Below, piece by piece: positions 21,051-31,822 of a DNA stretch of 64,000 nucleotides; the stretch's first letter is position 1, and each line of letters begins with the position of its first letter. The notes under the pieces were generated by a model. It had not been told where the DNA came from. It searched no databases and worked only from the letters and a program-made list of their open reading frames with translations. Source of the DNA: Solen grandis (Eukaryota; Mollusca; Bivalvia; Adapedonta; Solenidae); assembly GCA_021229015.1 (NCBI GenBank), contig CM037792.1:620001-684000 (forward strand). Direction: 5' to 3'. Both the position numbers and the translations under genes were made by a program.

Positions 21051-21706
21051 TGATATACTCCTTGTGGTTTTGTTACTGTTATCTAAACAAAGAGAAATGG
21101 ATAATTGTAAGTCGCTGACTATATTTTTGTCCCTTACCGCCATGGGTTTAAGTCCCGGATTGGTCATTCTGAATTTTCATTTTAAGGTTTAGGACTGTTT
21201 TACGGCAGGAAATTTGTTCTACTTGGCTCGGTGTCTTCAATAGGGACGATCAAATTACTATCCCAAACACCAAGAACTGTATGAAACAACTGTAAGAGAA
21301 CAGTCACATGTTTTACTGAAAATAGAAAAATTCATGGTATCTAAAATTTGTGATTATTAAAGGGGAAAAAAATCACCGAAAATATCAAATTTAAATGGAA
21401 TTTTAGTGTAAGACATGCCTCCGATATATGCTATTTTTACATGACTATAATTTTAGGCGAAACATTTATACAATTTTAGTGTAATTAAATGAAAATATCA
21501 TTTTAAATTGTCTTATTTTCTTACATGCTGTTAAAACCTAATAAACTACGCTATTATTAACTACGGCTATATATATCTGGGAATGCATTTACATAAACTA
21601 TGTTTTCGCGATAAAGATTCAGTTTTAATGTTTTTAATTAGTAAGATGATGCAACCAAAGTAATTCCAACGCGCACCCGTTTATATTGCCATCGCATTTT
21701 ACTTTA
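21051..21706. other. No gene recognised
   Basis: AT-rich DNA with no supported feature. Confidence 0.4.
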
Positions 21707-21887
21707 TTAAGGTAATCCTAACGTCATTAAATAAAATCATGGTCCTTCAAATGCTTAAAAAACTTCAGTGCATATGCAAGCATCCATTGACTTGGAGTTT
21801 TAGACTCTTTGAAGAATTGCATTCACTATATAAAAAAATGCCATGAGGAACATGATCACATTTTTGATGATTTATGGATTGCCTTAA
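21707..21887. mobile_element. Palindromic MITE, TTAA family, copy 2
   Basis: TTAAGGTAATCC at the left and GGATTGCCTTAA at the right, with ATCATGGTCCTTCAAATGCT near the left as in other copies. It shares the mid-element motif TGCAAGCATCCATTGACTT. Several deletions relative to the 42.2 kb copy. Confidence 0.72.
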
Positions 21888-22496
21888 ACAAAGAAAACGG
21901 AAATGTAACATAAAAAGTTTAACCGAGTTTGTTATGAAACAACACTGGTCCAAATAATACAATTACCGCTATATTTCAGGAACCTCCTGTAATAGATGAC
22001 ACATGATGTTACTGTCATCACTGTGTGCGAAAATAGATTTTTCAACCAACATGTTTTCGCAATGACTGCAATTCTACGTAAAAAATTACGTAGAGCTGTT
22101 AGAACATAGATCCATACCCTGATTGCAGTTAAAATAAAAACAAATATTTAAGATATGGGAAAGTTATGACTAACTTTTCATACAAAATGACTGGTATGAT
22201 AAACATGCATTCGATTAACAATTTTGATATAACTATTTTTAATTGCCCCCGCTATTCTGCTTTTGGAATGATACTTAAAAGAACTGCTTGCAGCCGGATG
22301 TGACGCCATATTTTGGGGGTTTACGCCCCACCAATTTGGAGATTAACTCTTCTTAAGACAGACATAGTTCTACCATACCTATGTCGATTTAATATAAGGT
22401 TAACCTTTTAAAATTATGTATATTTTGTGAGGAGATTAAACTGTGTTGAGTCATGGAGATAAATACAATGATCTCTTGACCATTTCACCATTTTAT
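21888..22496. other. No gene recognised
   Basis: AT-rich DNA with no supported feature. GACGCCATATTTTGGGGGTT at about 22301 is an isolated GC-richer patch. Confidence 0.4.
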
Positions 22497-22566
22497 ACCA
22501 CGTATAATTCGTTTATTTAAAATGACCAATCAGTGACTGGGGAAGATATCAAGTGTATGTTTATTT
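22497..22566 (+). mobile_element. MITE, TAGAC family, fragment
   Basis: Shares AATGACCAATCAGTGACTGG and ATCAAGTGTATGTTTATTTA with the internal part of the 8.0 and 61.2 kb copies. Both termini are missing. Confidence 0.55.
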
Positions 22567-22574
22567 ATAGCGCA

Positions 22575-23625
22575 ATTTACACCAACCAAAGGTATCCGGG
22601 TACGTTGCTTTGACCGAAATAACTGCCGTACTAAACAAACAAACAAACAAACAAAAAATATCAACAACCTTATAAAATAAGAAGGAAGGTAACTTATTCC
22701 ATTGAAATCGTTCATCATGTCGTTTCAGTTGCCGTAACTGCTTTGATCATTGATATATTTTCATAACATTGGTCTTAATTTGCATGATAGGGATAAATAA
22801 AGACATACAGAGACAAAAAACACCCCCCCCCTTGCCTGAGGAAACGCCCTAAAAATGTTCACGAATACAAAAATATGTTTGGTCGGAAGAGTTCTGACCG
22901 ACAGAATCTCGCCAATTTCCCCCGTGTAAAACTATAGAAAAACTAAAGCCACAGTATCAATGTTGAATTTTATGGATAGATACTGATAATAGAAACAAAT
23001 ATACCAAAAATGAACACTTGTGCTGACTTGAAATCCATTGTTTTGAGAAGAATTTTTTGACTTAATCGAAAAACAAAACTATATCAGCAATGTCACCGAG
23101 ACGCTCAATAGTAACTGTAGAGAATCAGCAGTTTAAACGTAGCTGATCATCGGTCAAGGTCGATTCGGATGATTTTTTTAAAAAGGCAGAAAAAAGGCTG
23201 CATAAGATAAAAACTGAAATAACAGGTAATCATTTTAGGTTTATTTGTTTCTTTTATCAGTATCTGTCCATACAACACTGATACTGTGGCTTAAGTTTTT
23301 CTTAAGCTTTACACGGGAGAGATTGGCGAGATTCAATCGGTCAGATCTCTTCGGACCAAACGCGTTTTCGACTTAACGAACTGTTGTAGCACGATTCCTT
23401 TGGCAAGGGGTGTGTTTGTACCTGAATGTCTCCATTCATCCATTCCACGCAAAATAAGACCAATTTTATGAAAATCTACCAATTTTCAAAGGAGTTACGG
23501 CAGTTGAAACGACATGAAGTACGTTTTCAATTTACGAAGTTACCTACCTTTTTATATATATAACGTCTTTGATTTTTTTTCTTGATGGGCAGCAATGTAC
23601 CAGGTACCTTTGACACGAGGCAATA
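22575..23625. repeat. Imperfect inverted repeat of about 1 kb (foldback element candidate)
   Basis: Left arm about 22575-23000, right arm about 23230-23625, central spacer about 230 bp. Paired landmarks from outside inward are: AAAGGTATCCGGGTACGTTGC with CAATGTACCAGGTACCTTT; TCATGTCGTTTCAGTTGCCG with GGCAGTTGAAACGACATGA; ACACCCC...TTGCC with GGCAAGGGGTGTG; and CCACAGTATCA...ATGG with CCAT...TGATACTGTGG. The arms have diverged and carry small indels, including an AAAC microsatellite in the left arm. No transposase frame lies inside. Confidence 0.75.
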
Positions 23626-23872
23626 ATTTTTCAGTGGCCTTCCCAGAATCAAAGAAGCACTAGTCCTATTAAAAAAAAGAGAGATTAGTGTAAAATTTAA
23701 ATAAAAAAGGTTAATAGTAACAGATGATATTGTGTGATAAAATTTGATAAAATATATCCAGTAATCTCTGTAATATAATGGACGTGGTTTCAGTCAAATG
23801 TTGGCGATTTCCATAAGTTTCAGATCGGTTTTCATACTTAAACCTAGTTATTCCTCTGTCTTATACCAGTTT
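23626..23872. other. Unannotated spacer
   Basis: AT-rich DNA with no supported feature. Confidence 0.35.
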
Positions 23873-24027
23873 TCAGGTAACCCATCCTCGATAATTTGTG
23901 ATCATGATTCATTATTTTTAGTAAATGCAAGCCTTTATAGACTTTGGGAAAAAGGGCCTATGTACTGAAGTCTTTGTAAGCATTTGAAGGACCGTGATTA
24001 TAATTTAATGATGGATGACTTACCGTA
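23873..24027. mobile_element. Palindromic MITE, TTAA family, copy 3 (degraded)
   Basis: CAGGTAACCCATCC at the left, GATGGATGACTTACCGTAA at the right, and the family core GTAAATGCAAGCCTTTATAG with ATTTGAAGGACCGTGATTAT between. Both TTAA ends are mutated and the element is shortened to about 155 bp. Confidence 0.65.
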
Positions 24028-25261
24028 AACCTCGAAAATAGCTATCTACATGTAGTCAGGCTAAGGTGAAAAATAGAATGTCGTAAAAAAGATTATTAGC
24101 AAATAGAATTTACCATCATTCGTATACATTTTTATTGTCAATTTATTATTATACTCACTAGATGAATATGGCATGTTTATTAACGATATTAGAAGTCTGT
24201 CACCGTCAGTGGTGACGTCAACCGCGTGATATTTACCTAACTGTCGTCTGCGGACCAATAACTGCCAGATAATGACCTATAAAGAGCGAGAACTTTACCC
24301 CCATCCTGTCAATCTTTGCATTTGCAGCCAATTTATACCACACTTGATGTTAATATATTATATACTTGAGTTAAGTTTGCATTAATAATGATGAATTTGA
24401 ATATAGAATATTTGACATTCATATAATATAAAGTAAACCACTCCAGTATAAATATATGTATATTCCAAATTCGACATACAATGAAAGATGTTGTGGCCGA
24501 GATGTCCCCATACCTAGAGAAATAATGTTGACTCTAACTGCGAAAAAAATCGGTTCTCAAGGTAGTTTTCCTTAAAACCCTGAAACTCATTCTGATGTCT
24601 TTCATGAACACACAAAACTGTTCCAATTTAGTTTTGGTCTGCTTAACTCGTAATCAAGATAAATACATAACTAACTTCAAACGATCGTCTGATTGATTAA
24701 ATAAAAATCGAGTTTATCTCCTGTCGTCTTATTTCTAACGGCGTGTCCGTCTAGTTACCATTTCCCTCAAAACAACCGTTTCTGAAGACCTATATATTAC
24801 AATTTAATAACCTAGTGGGAAAAACCCTCCTCCATCAGTTTCTTCCTGCAATCCCTAACAATCCCTCATTATTATTATATTTAGCGGCAGATAAATCATA
24901 ACTAGCAATAAATAAATGATAGACGGACGTCTTTACACTTTATCAACATCGGCATCTTTTCACTTCTTTCCAAAAACCAATTCATCGTCCGCTTGGCGCA
25001 CCTGTTTCCATTTTGATTTATGCATCAAATCGCCAGGGCAAAATGATTTCAGTTAAGAGTTTTTGATACGTGATTTTTTTTCTTTAGATTTCTGCTGTCA
25101 TGGACAGATTTATTACTAACAGCCTTTAAGATATTTACAAAAGTTACTGCCGACGTACGTTGTAAATCTACTTTTTAAATTCTTGGACCGTTTTGCGTTT
25201 CCACTTTTATCTGAATATTGAAATGTTACACTGTTTATTCAGTGTAGCTATTTTTTTTTAT
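24028..25261. other. No gene recognised
   Basis: About 1.2 kb without a repeat or a supported open frame. Composition at 24700-25060 is more even than in neighbouring AT-rich DNA; it has no coding signal. Confidence 0.4.
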
Positions 25262-25438
25262 TAAAACCATTCACTCCGAAATGAGACGTAAGTCTACGTA
25301 AATCAACGAGCTCTTTCCGAACACATAATCTTCAAACTGGTGTGTGATTTCACATTTTTGTTCAATGGGTATTAGATATACATTTCCCCCAGTCACTGAT
25401 TGGCCAATCCTCTGGGGGAAATGGTCTACTGTCGACTT
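25262..25438 (-). mobile_element. MITE, TAGAC family, copy 2
   Basis: Left end AAAACCATTCACTCCGAAAT (TIR mutated at its outermost bases), GAGACGTAAGTCTACGTAAA, then CCCCCAGTCACTGATTGG, and right end GGGGGAAATGGTCTA. It is the reverse orientation of the 8.0 and 61.2 kb copies. Confidence 0.72.
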
Positions 25439-25721
25439 CTTTTAAACGAGTGAAAGTTCAAACGTGATTTACCTGGATAGATTTTCCTTTTTTTTTAATT
25501 TATTTATTTACATAAATCAAAAATATTTGAAGTTCGGATATCAAGCTACACATATAAGCAAGCAAAGTATTTTTATTCAGGAGGGATTCCTACTATATAA
25601 TTAGCGAAATCTTTAAAAACTTCACTGTGCCAAGACTTGGGTACATTTTTAACACGTCGTGAATTTGCAGTAAAACGGTACTCGCTTACAGAGAGTCTCA
25701 AAGAAAATAAAGGGAGATAAC
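25439..25721. other. Unannotated spacer
   Basis: AT-rich DNA with no supported feature. Confidence 0.35.
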
Positions 25722-25730
25722 CATTTTTTT

Positions 25731-25758
<28 letters not shown>
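25722..25758. repeat. Poly-T tract
   Basis: Eight T, one C, then a long uninterrupted T run into AAATT. On the minus strand this could be the poly-A tail of a retrotransposed copy, but no homologous body was recognised next to it. Confidence 0.8.
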
Positions 25759-25764
<6 letters not shown>

Positions 25765-26805
25765 TGAACGACAACTCTGCTTGAATAGTGTCAATCTACA
25801 ACAACAGTACACATCCATCATCTTAATGTTTCGGGCAACATGTACGTTTATGCATGTTTACATATCAGTTCTCATGTATTTTCACAGTTTATCAACAGTG
25901 TTTTTACAAAACATGTCTGAAACAGATACACAAAGATGAAAGCACAGCTTCAGAGCCATTAAAAAGAATCTGCAAGTTTCAGGAATGTCGCCAATTGTAT
26001 ACACCCGGGATGTTTGACGTGTGTACAGCTGACGTATGCCATCATCGCGTAAATTGCACAAGCTCTTCGTGCAGCCGAGAAAATGAATAACGAGATTTTT
26101 CTGTCACAATATATAACCATCACTTGATAACATACTGTAAACCAGCAACTGTGAGAAATGCAAAGCACCGATAGGATCATGATTACACCAAGCATCACGT
26201 GCACGATTTCCCCGTGCATCGCGCATGCCGTCAGTCTAAGTTCTCACTAATTGCAAGCGCCTGTATGTTCTGATTTAATCACCAGTCCGTCCGGTCTGCC
26301 GCTCGCACTCGACAGACGCTCGATGGTTCAGCAATCACTCAAACTTGACCAAAGATCCGGCAGGTCGTTAATCGTTGTTAGAAACGGATTAATGAGGGTT
26401 AATTATAGTCAACTGGCAACTGTGGTTGAAGACAGAGAACGCCAATACAGATAAATGTCAATCACCACCTTTTGATGTTAAATCAATCAGACTTATATAC
26501 TTACGTGGTATTGAGCTTCATTTTTTACGCACCCACAAACCTCTTCCGGTTATACCATGCCGCCATATTGACAGCAGAGAAAATAGTACCAATTAAAATA
26601 GTAAGAAACGAATTTGTTTACTGATCGAAAAAATGTTTGCTATCATATTCAACTGTTACACATCTGTCTTCTCTATCTTGATCCCAATTTCTTTTCTGTG
26701 AGTAACAGCCTTTTACTTTTGGTTAAAATAACTGCCAACAAATCTGTCAAAATATTTCAGAATTTGCTTTGTTTTTCTGCTTTCTTTTTCTTTCCCCCTT
26801 TTCAG
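25759..26805. other. No gene recognised
   Basis: About 1 kb of mixed composition. Open frames at 25854-26090, 26251-26454 (plus) and 25959-26219 (minus) are under 90 codons and unrecognised. The segment at 26170-26460 is less AT-rich than average and free of repeats. Confidence 0.4.
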
Positions 26806-26894
26806 GCATTTTTCTTCGTAGAGATGCTGTCATCGTGCCTAAATCGGATGAATTTACGAAAGAACTGAAAGACATTAACCATTTATTATCTTGA
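26806..26894 (+). CDS. Candidate short terminal exon (weak)
   Basis: A long polypyrimidine tract ending TTTCCCCCTTTTCAG (AG at 26804-26805) is a strong-looking splice acceptor. After two leading bases the frame reads IFLRRDAVIVPKSDEFTKEL, continues KDINHLLS, and stops at TGA 26892-26894. The peptide is hydrophilic with balanced residues, unlike the surrounding low-complexity translations. It would follow a phase-1 intron. No upstream exon was found and no AATAAA follows closely. The family is unrecognised and chance is a real possibility. Confidence 0.2.
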
Positions 26895-27510
26895 CAATTG
26901 GCACTTTTCTCGAGTGAAATAGGGATTTCCGTGACCACAGATTTCCCGAGCATTGGCAGTCTTAATTTGTCCAGCTGTTGCTATGAGAGCAATAATTTCA
27001 CAGGCATATTGGTAAAGTGAATCCATGAATTGTATGCTCATAATAGTGAATCTAATTTGCTATTTGCTGGAAAACAATTATAATTCGTATTGATAAGTCC
27101 ATAATTGTTTACTAGCTATGTGCACCGGATTTACTCGCTATTCAGAAAAAGAGTGCACCTTCTGCACTCTGAATAATGATTACATGGCTCACGAAAGTGT
27201 CTTAACGGCAGGACTTCACATAACTTGTTTCAGAAATATTTAATCTAATACACGATTGTGAAATGTGAACGGAAAACTTTCTTTGAACAATGTACAGCAG
27301 ATTATAGCATATAAAAAGGGACACTATTGAGACCACATTGTTATTTATCTACTATTAAATGTACCATTATAACCAGACCACCAGGAACCTTTTCGATTTA
27401 TCTGTTGTAAATTTAAAATTTAATTTGATAATCAAATCGCCTTATCATTAAGACACTTGATCAAGACCCCAACTGTGACCTCATTATTTAGGTTTTCTCT
27501 ACACTTTCAG
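26895..27510. other. No gene recognised
   Basis: Sequence between the two candidate exons. No polyadenylation signal, repeat or open frame that stands out. Confidence 0.35.
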
Positions 27511-27854
27511 TCTTTCCGCCCGCATATATATTTTCTACTTTGATTTTGTCCTTCTCGTAAGACTTTTGGAAGTTTGTGTACTGCAAGGCGAAGTCCAGGT
27601 GATATAGCTGTACGTACTTTAACGACTTGAATGCTTGTATATCAGAGGTCCGACATTATTGTCGATATCTCACATTTACCCCGAAAAAAATACCACAGGA
27701 TATACAAAAACTAAGACCAGGATATTCAATCGCCCGTGAAAGAAGAAAGCTGCTGGAACTCGAACATTAACGGTGATGGATGACAAGGCTAATATTTTGA
27801 ACAGCACGCTAAAGAGTGCTACCGTTCATACTGAAGGGATGATAAACGGAGCAG
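27511..27854 (+). CDS. Candidate first coding exon with 5' leader (weak)
   Basis: A possible acceptor (TTCTCTACACTTTCAG, ending about 27510) precedes a leader. The first ATG in frame is at 27776, with an in-frame TGA upstream at 27737. The frame encodes MDDKANILNSTLK, SATVHTEGMINGA and one extra base, then GTAAGT at 27855: a consensus donor, phase 1. The peptide has one N-glycosylation sequon (NST), no signal peptide and no membrane segment, so an extracellular or cytosolic N-terminus is possible. No partner exon was found downstream in the window, and the family is unrecognised. Confidence 0.28.
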
Positions 27855-28489
27855 GTAAGTATTTGTGGAAGTGGGTGGTAGCCTTGCTATCGAAACATAG
27901 TTTCGTTTCAACTCCATAAATCCAGGACTCTGTCGCAGCCTGTACAGAAATTGGCGTAGCGAGGAGGGCCTGTGCTATGTCAAAAGAGCCGACAAATTCA
28001 CATTGACAGGCAGTCGGGAAAATGTTTTATACGATTTCTTCATGTCACAACCGATTATTCGTTTCATCAGAGCAATGAACAATATTCACATTGAATTAAA
28101 TTGGATTTATCAGGCAATTTCGCACAACATTAAGTGCTCGTTTTTCAGAAGTTTTCATTTGCTTGTCAGAATAGAAAAGAGCTTATAGAAAAGTAGTTTC
28201 TCTGAATTAATTGAGCGCCTGACGACCTTTATTGAGAGAATCAAATTTTAGCTTTCTAGGAATGGCATGAGGTGACATCATTGAATTAAGGTGGCATACT
28301 TAGACAGCAACGTAGTTTTCCCTTTTCCAGACTCTCTGCCCATACACGTCTATCTTGGGTATAACAATGTTTCGTGCACGTTTTAGAGGCTTCTTCATTT
28401 TTGAAGTCAGCATACCGTATTCATTTAACCCTAAATTACCTAATGCAGAGGGGACTCTAACATACACCACAAGAGTGTTCTCTGGAACA
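27855..28489. other. No gene recognised
   Basis: Would be intron if the preceding exon is real. A 61-codon frame at 28003-28188 is unrecognised. Confidence 0.35.
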
Positions 28490-28603
28490 CACGTGTCACC
28501 TACTGAAGCGTGACGGAAAAAGTGTGATAGATAGACAGACGGACAGACGACGGATTAGTGATCCCTATGTGTCACCACTGCTTACAGCAGGTGACACAAA
28601 AAG
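28490..28603. repeat. Short inverted repeat with GACA/GACG core
   Basis: CACGTGTCACCTACTGAAGC at the left and GTCACCACTGCTTACAGCAG / GTGACAC at the right are partly complementary. Between them is a GATAGATAGACAGACGGACA simple repeat. It may be a small hairpin element. Confidence 0.4.
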
Positions 28604-28683
28604 GAGAGAGCCTAGTGGGTTTTGTCCATCTTTGCATCTTTGTCCATCCCTGCGTTTCTAGCAGTAAACAGAGTGGCAATATC

Positions 28684-28972
28684 ACACAGTATGTGACGTC
28701 ATTATAAGCTGTAGGAAGCAGATTGTGCCCTGAACTACCGTGACTATTTGATTACCGTGACTATTTGATTTCTTTATAAATTTTAAACGTATTTAGAGCG
28801 TGCGAAGCGGAAAAATATGCCCTTCACATTGGTCCTAATGATTTTTTGGTCAGATAAACATTATTTCCTATATTCGGGAAGATCCAATTACAAATAAAAT
28901 ACTAAAAGCAACGTTCTCCTCCGGCAAACAGAGACAAAATACTGCTTAAAATGACGTCAGAAACCATGTGGT
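28684..28972 (-). mobile_element. MITE with TGACGTCA-containing termini, internally deleted relative of the 11.2 kb element
   Basis: About 290 bp. Left end ACACAGTATGTGACGTCATT plus ATAAGC; right end GCTTAAAATGACGTCAGAAA plus CCATGTGG. The terminal repeats are about 30 bp and imperfect. Its inverted sequence aligns with both the left end and the 12544-12625 block of the element at 11.2-12.6 kb, with the middle missing. It contains a 17-bp tandem duplication (ATTACCGTGACTATTTG) near 28737-28770. Confidence 0.6.
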
Positions 28973-30267
28973 ATGGCCTCACTGAGTTGAGCAATGCTCT
29001 GACATACAGTCAACTAAAAGCAATATTGCAGCTTTGTGCTGAAGTGGAACTTAGCAAATTCACGTGTTGTCTCTGACCTGAGAGCAATATTTACGCAACA
29101 TATGTTCGCCTCTCTTTGACAAGAAAGGAAATAATATGTTATGTGTATGAATATTTCCTTTGTTGCTCATTCATTTATTGTAATTGTATAAAATAACTTG
29201 GAAGCCTTTGACATCTCATAATGCAATATCCAGCTTGACTGTTTATTCGTAAACAACTGGCAAAGAAAAATGAGGTATGGCTCAAGGAAAATATCATAGG
29301 AATTAATATGATAAATATTCTGTATGGTGTGCCATCAATCAAACATTGTTTAGAAAACATGACAGTCCCAAGCAAAAAACTAGTAACACCTCTGCCGGAG
29401 AGACTCGCTTGGCATTAGCGAAATAATATCATTAATTCATATGCTAACCGTATGTCGCTACTCCGTCGTCTTTGATTAAGGTTGACGAAGAAGGGGGATA
29501 ACAAATTAATATTTAAACGACACTACGAAATGGTCTCGATCTATCACGATCAATTTGAAAAGAAGACGAATGCGAGTGTAATTACACTTCAAAATGCTTT
29601 TAAGTGAGTGAAAAACGGACCGTCTATAGTTGACGGATAGGGCTAAAAAGTTGAGTCTATGTGTTATTATATTATGTCTGAGGAATGATTGATCGGCGTT
29701 TTGATCTTGTAAATTTTGTTTCATTATCGCGAAAACCGATTGCGCAAAGGCAGAATTCTCGGTTGTAGTTGGTCGCGTGATTGATGGTCTAATATGGCCC
29801 AAGGGAGCTGGACAGAGAGTGAACAAGTCTTCAGAACAATCACTATGGTGATGAGATTCACTCCTGCATTCATAGTCTTAAATATCACAAACCGTCATCA
29901 CTAGAGAGAGAGATAGTTATTCTATGGAAGACAGATACTGTCATGAATGTTATGACATCAGTTTTTATTGTTCCATGCATATTTTTACAGATGTCTGTTT
30001 GTTTACTTGATTTTTAACGTCAAACTGGAATTATTTGAGTAATTTGGAAACTTTTGTCTACACGATACAGATGTAGTGCTGCCTCACTGAAATACCACGA
30101 AGTGGACAAATGGCAAAATGTACTTCACATCAGGCCAACAACAACTGACGACCAAACAAGGGAGATAATCCATTTTAACGGTTCTAAGTAGAGATGCTAT
30201 ATTTTTGTTATTTTTATTAGGTCGACTTAATTCCATATAAGGTAGGATCCCATTAACATATTGTACG
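28973..30267. other. No gene recognised
   Basis: About 1.3 kb. A minus-strand frame of 106 codons (29506-29826) has no recognisable motif and is within the chance range. A GAGAGAGA patch occurs near 29905. Confidence 0.4.
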
Positions 30268-30530
30268 AACGACCGGCCCACTTCAAAAACCAGTGGTCGT
30301 GGATTCGAACCCTGGTATCGACACACAAAAGTCGTTAATAGTTAGACTTATAATGTTCCTTGTGCTTGGCGCTCAGCACATAAGGGTTGTTCCAGGACTT
30401 GTTAGCCCAGTTTCAGGATAATGTGACGCGGTGTGTATACGGCCTGATGCATACAATAAATATGTCTTCCAAGGTCCCCAAATGACTATGATGCTATCGG
30501 TAGGACGTTAAACCCATGTAAACAAACATA
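30268..30530 (+). mobile_element. SINE family 2, diverged copy
   Basis: B-box GGATTCGAACCCTGG at about 30301, body GTGCTTGGCGCTCAGCACAT and AAGGGTTGTTCCAGGACTTG, 3' domain GATGCTATCGGTAGGACGTT and tail AAACCCATGTAAACAAACAT. The A-box half of the head is strongly diverged. Same strand as two further family-2 copies downstream. Confidence 0.72.
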
Positions 30531-30664
30531 ATATGAAATATTTGATCTTAAAATTATACTTTCAAATAAGCTTTAAGATTCCCATTTATTTAGTAAAACT
30601 AAATACACTATCCATTTGTATTTGTGCCTAATTAAGTTAATTAATGAAACACGACAACAGGCCT

Positions 30665-30675
30665 ACACCATAATA
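30665..30675. repeat. Probable target-site duplication, left copy
   Basis: ACACCATAATA, repeated exactly at 30907-30917 immediately after the SINE tail. Confidence 0.7.
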
Positions 30676-30682
30676 TTAAGCA

Positions 30683-30906
30683 CCGGTCCCGGTGGCCGAG
30701 TGGTGAGAGCGTCCGCCTCGGGCTTGGGAGGTCGTGTGTTCGATCCCCGGCCGCGACATACCTAAGTCGTAAAAAATGGTACTGGTATAGCTCCCTTGCT
30801 TGCCGCTCAGCATATAAGTGTGACTGCACTATATATGTCTCAAATAGATATCGCCTCGAAATGGCTGAAATACTGTCGGTGGGACGATAAATCCAACAAA
30901 CAAAAA
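30683..30906 (+). mobile_element. SINE family 2, full length
   Basis: The tRNA-Ser/Leu-like head reads GGTCCCGGTGGCCGAGTGGT (A-box) with TGTTCGATCCCCGG (B-box). It is followed by the body (AAAAATGGTACTGGTATAGC, TTGCTTGCCGCTCAGCATAT), the 3' domain GGCTGAAATACTGTCGGTGG, and a tail ATAAATCCAACAAACAAAA. Both promoter boxes are intact. The 11-bp duplication on each side supports retrotransposition. The shared 3' domain with family 1 but different body places it in the same superfamily. Confidence 0.88.
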
Positions 30907-30917
30907 ACACCATAATA
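30907..30917. repeat. Probable target-site duplication, right copy
   Basis: ACACCATAATA, identical to 30665-30675. Confidence 0.7.
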
Positions 30918-31200
30918 AAATGAAAGACAAAGCTGTATGTTGTTGTTTTTTCCTCTAGAAAAATAGTGTTCGCTTTTTCTATAGATTTCCCAATCTTAGC
31001 TTAGGATCAACTGTTGGTATAATATTTTTCAATCTATATACAAATATATTTTTCTTAAAATATGATATTCATTAAATTTGACTAGTTGGAATTTCTCTGT
31101 TTTTTATAAATTACATTTAATATCTGATCGTGTTTGCATTTGGTTTGGTTAATAAAAATGGATACAGGTAACAACAAAGTCCTTCTCTATTATACACGTG

Positions 31201-31300
31201 NNNNNNNNNNNNNNNNNNNNNNNNNNNNNNNNNNNNNNNNNNNNNNNNNNNNNNNNNNNNNNNNNNNNNNNNNNNNNNNNNNNNNNNNNNNNNNNNNNNN
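31201..31300. other. Assembly gap, 100 N
   Basis: Exactly 100 N characters, which usually means a gap of unknown true length. Open frames drawn through it are meaningless. Confidence 0.99.
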
Positions 31301-31568
31301 GGACAATTATCCTCCGAGTAAAATATGCATGACAAAAGCGTGCGGTTCTTCAGCGGGAAACAAAAAAAAAATCCACAATAATTATCCTGTGCAAAATGTC
31401 AGTTCCCATAAGATAATGTTCATAGTCCGTTCAAAATATTGCAGGAGTTTGAGTTCATATACAGGAAAAGGACAACATGAACCGCTATTGAGAGAATTAA
31501 ACGAGGGTATAACTTGTACCGCACCAATATAGGACACATAATCTAATTGTGTAATAAATTCTAACATA

Positions 31569-31822
31569 TCGGTCCCGGGGCCATGTTGTTAGAGCGTCCG
31601 CCCCGGGATCTGGAGGTCGTGGGTTCGATACTCAATCGTAACATACCAAAGTCTTAAAAAATGGCACTGGTGTAGATGTAGTATAGCTTCCTTGCACATA
31701 TATAAGGGTAAGTCAAGGACTGATTGGCCCGTTGTCAGGACAATGTGAGTGAGTTTGGCAGCACTAAATTTGTTTCAAGTAGATACAGTCACAATATAAC
31801 AAAGGATACTGTTGGTTGGAGT
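31569..31822 (+). mobile_element. SINE family 2, degraded copy
   Basis: Head TCGGTCCCGGGGCCATG...GAGCGTCCGCCCCGGG with B-box GGGTTCGATACTC. Body TTAAAAAATGGCACTGGTGT, then GGACTGATTGGCCCGTTGTC and GACAATGTGAGTGAG; a decayed 3' domain (GATACTGTTGGTTGGAG). It has a small insertion (GATGTAGTA) in the body and no clear tail. Confidence 0.72.

Noticed and set aside
30683..30756. A genuine tRNA gene
   Set aside because: The head has A- and B-boxes, but it continues into the family-2 SINE body and tail with flanking duplications, and an intact acceptor stem is not evident.
31134..31532. 132-codon plus-strand frame
   Set aside because: It runs through the 100-N gap, so the continuous frame is artificial.
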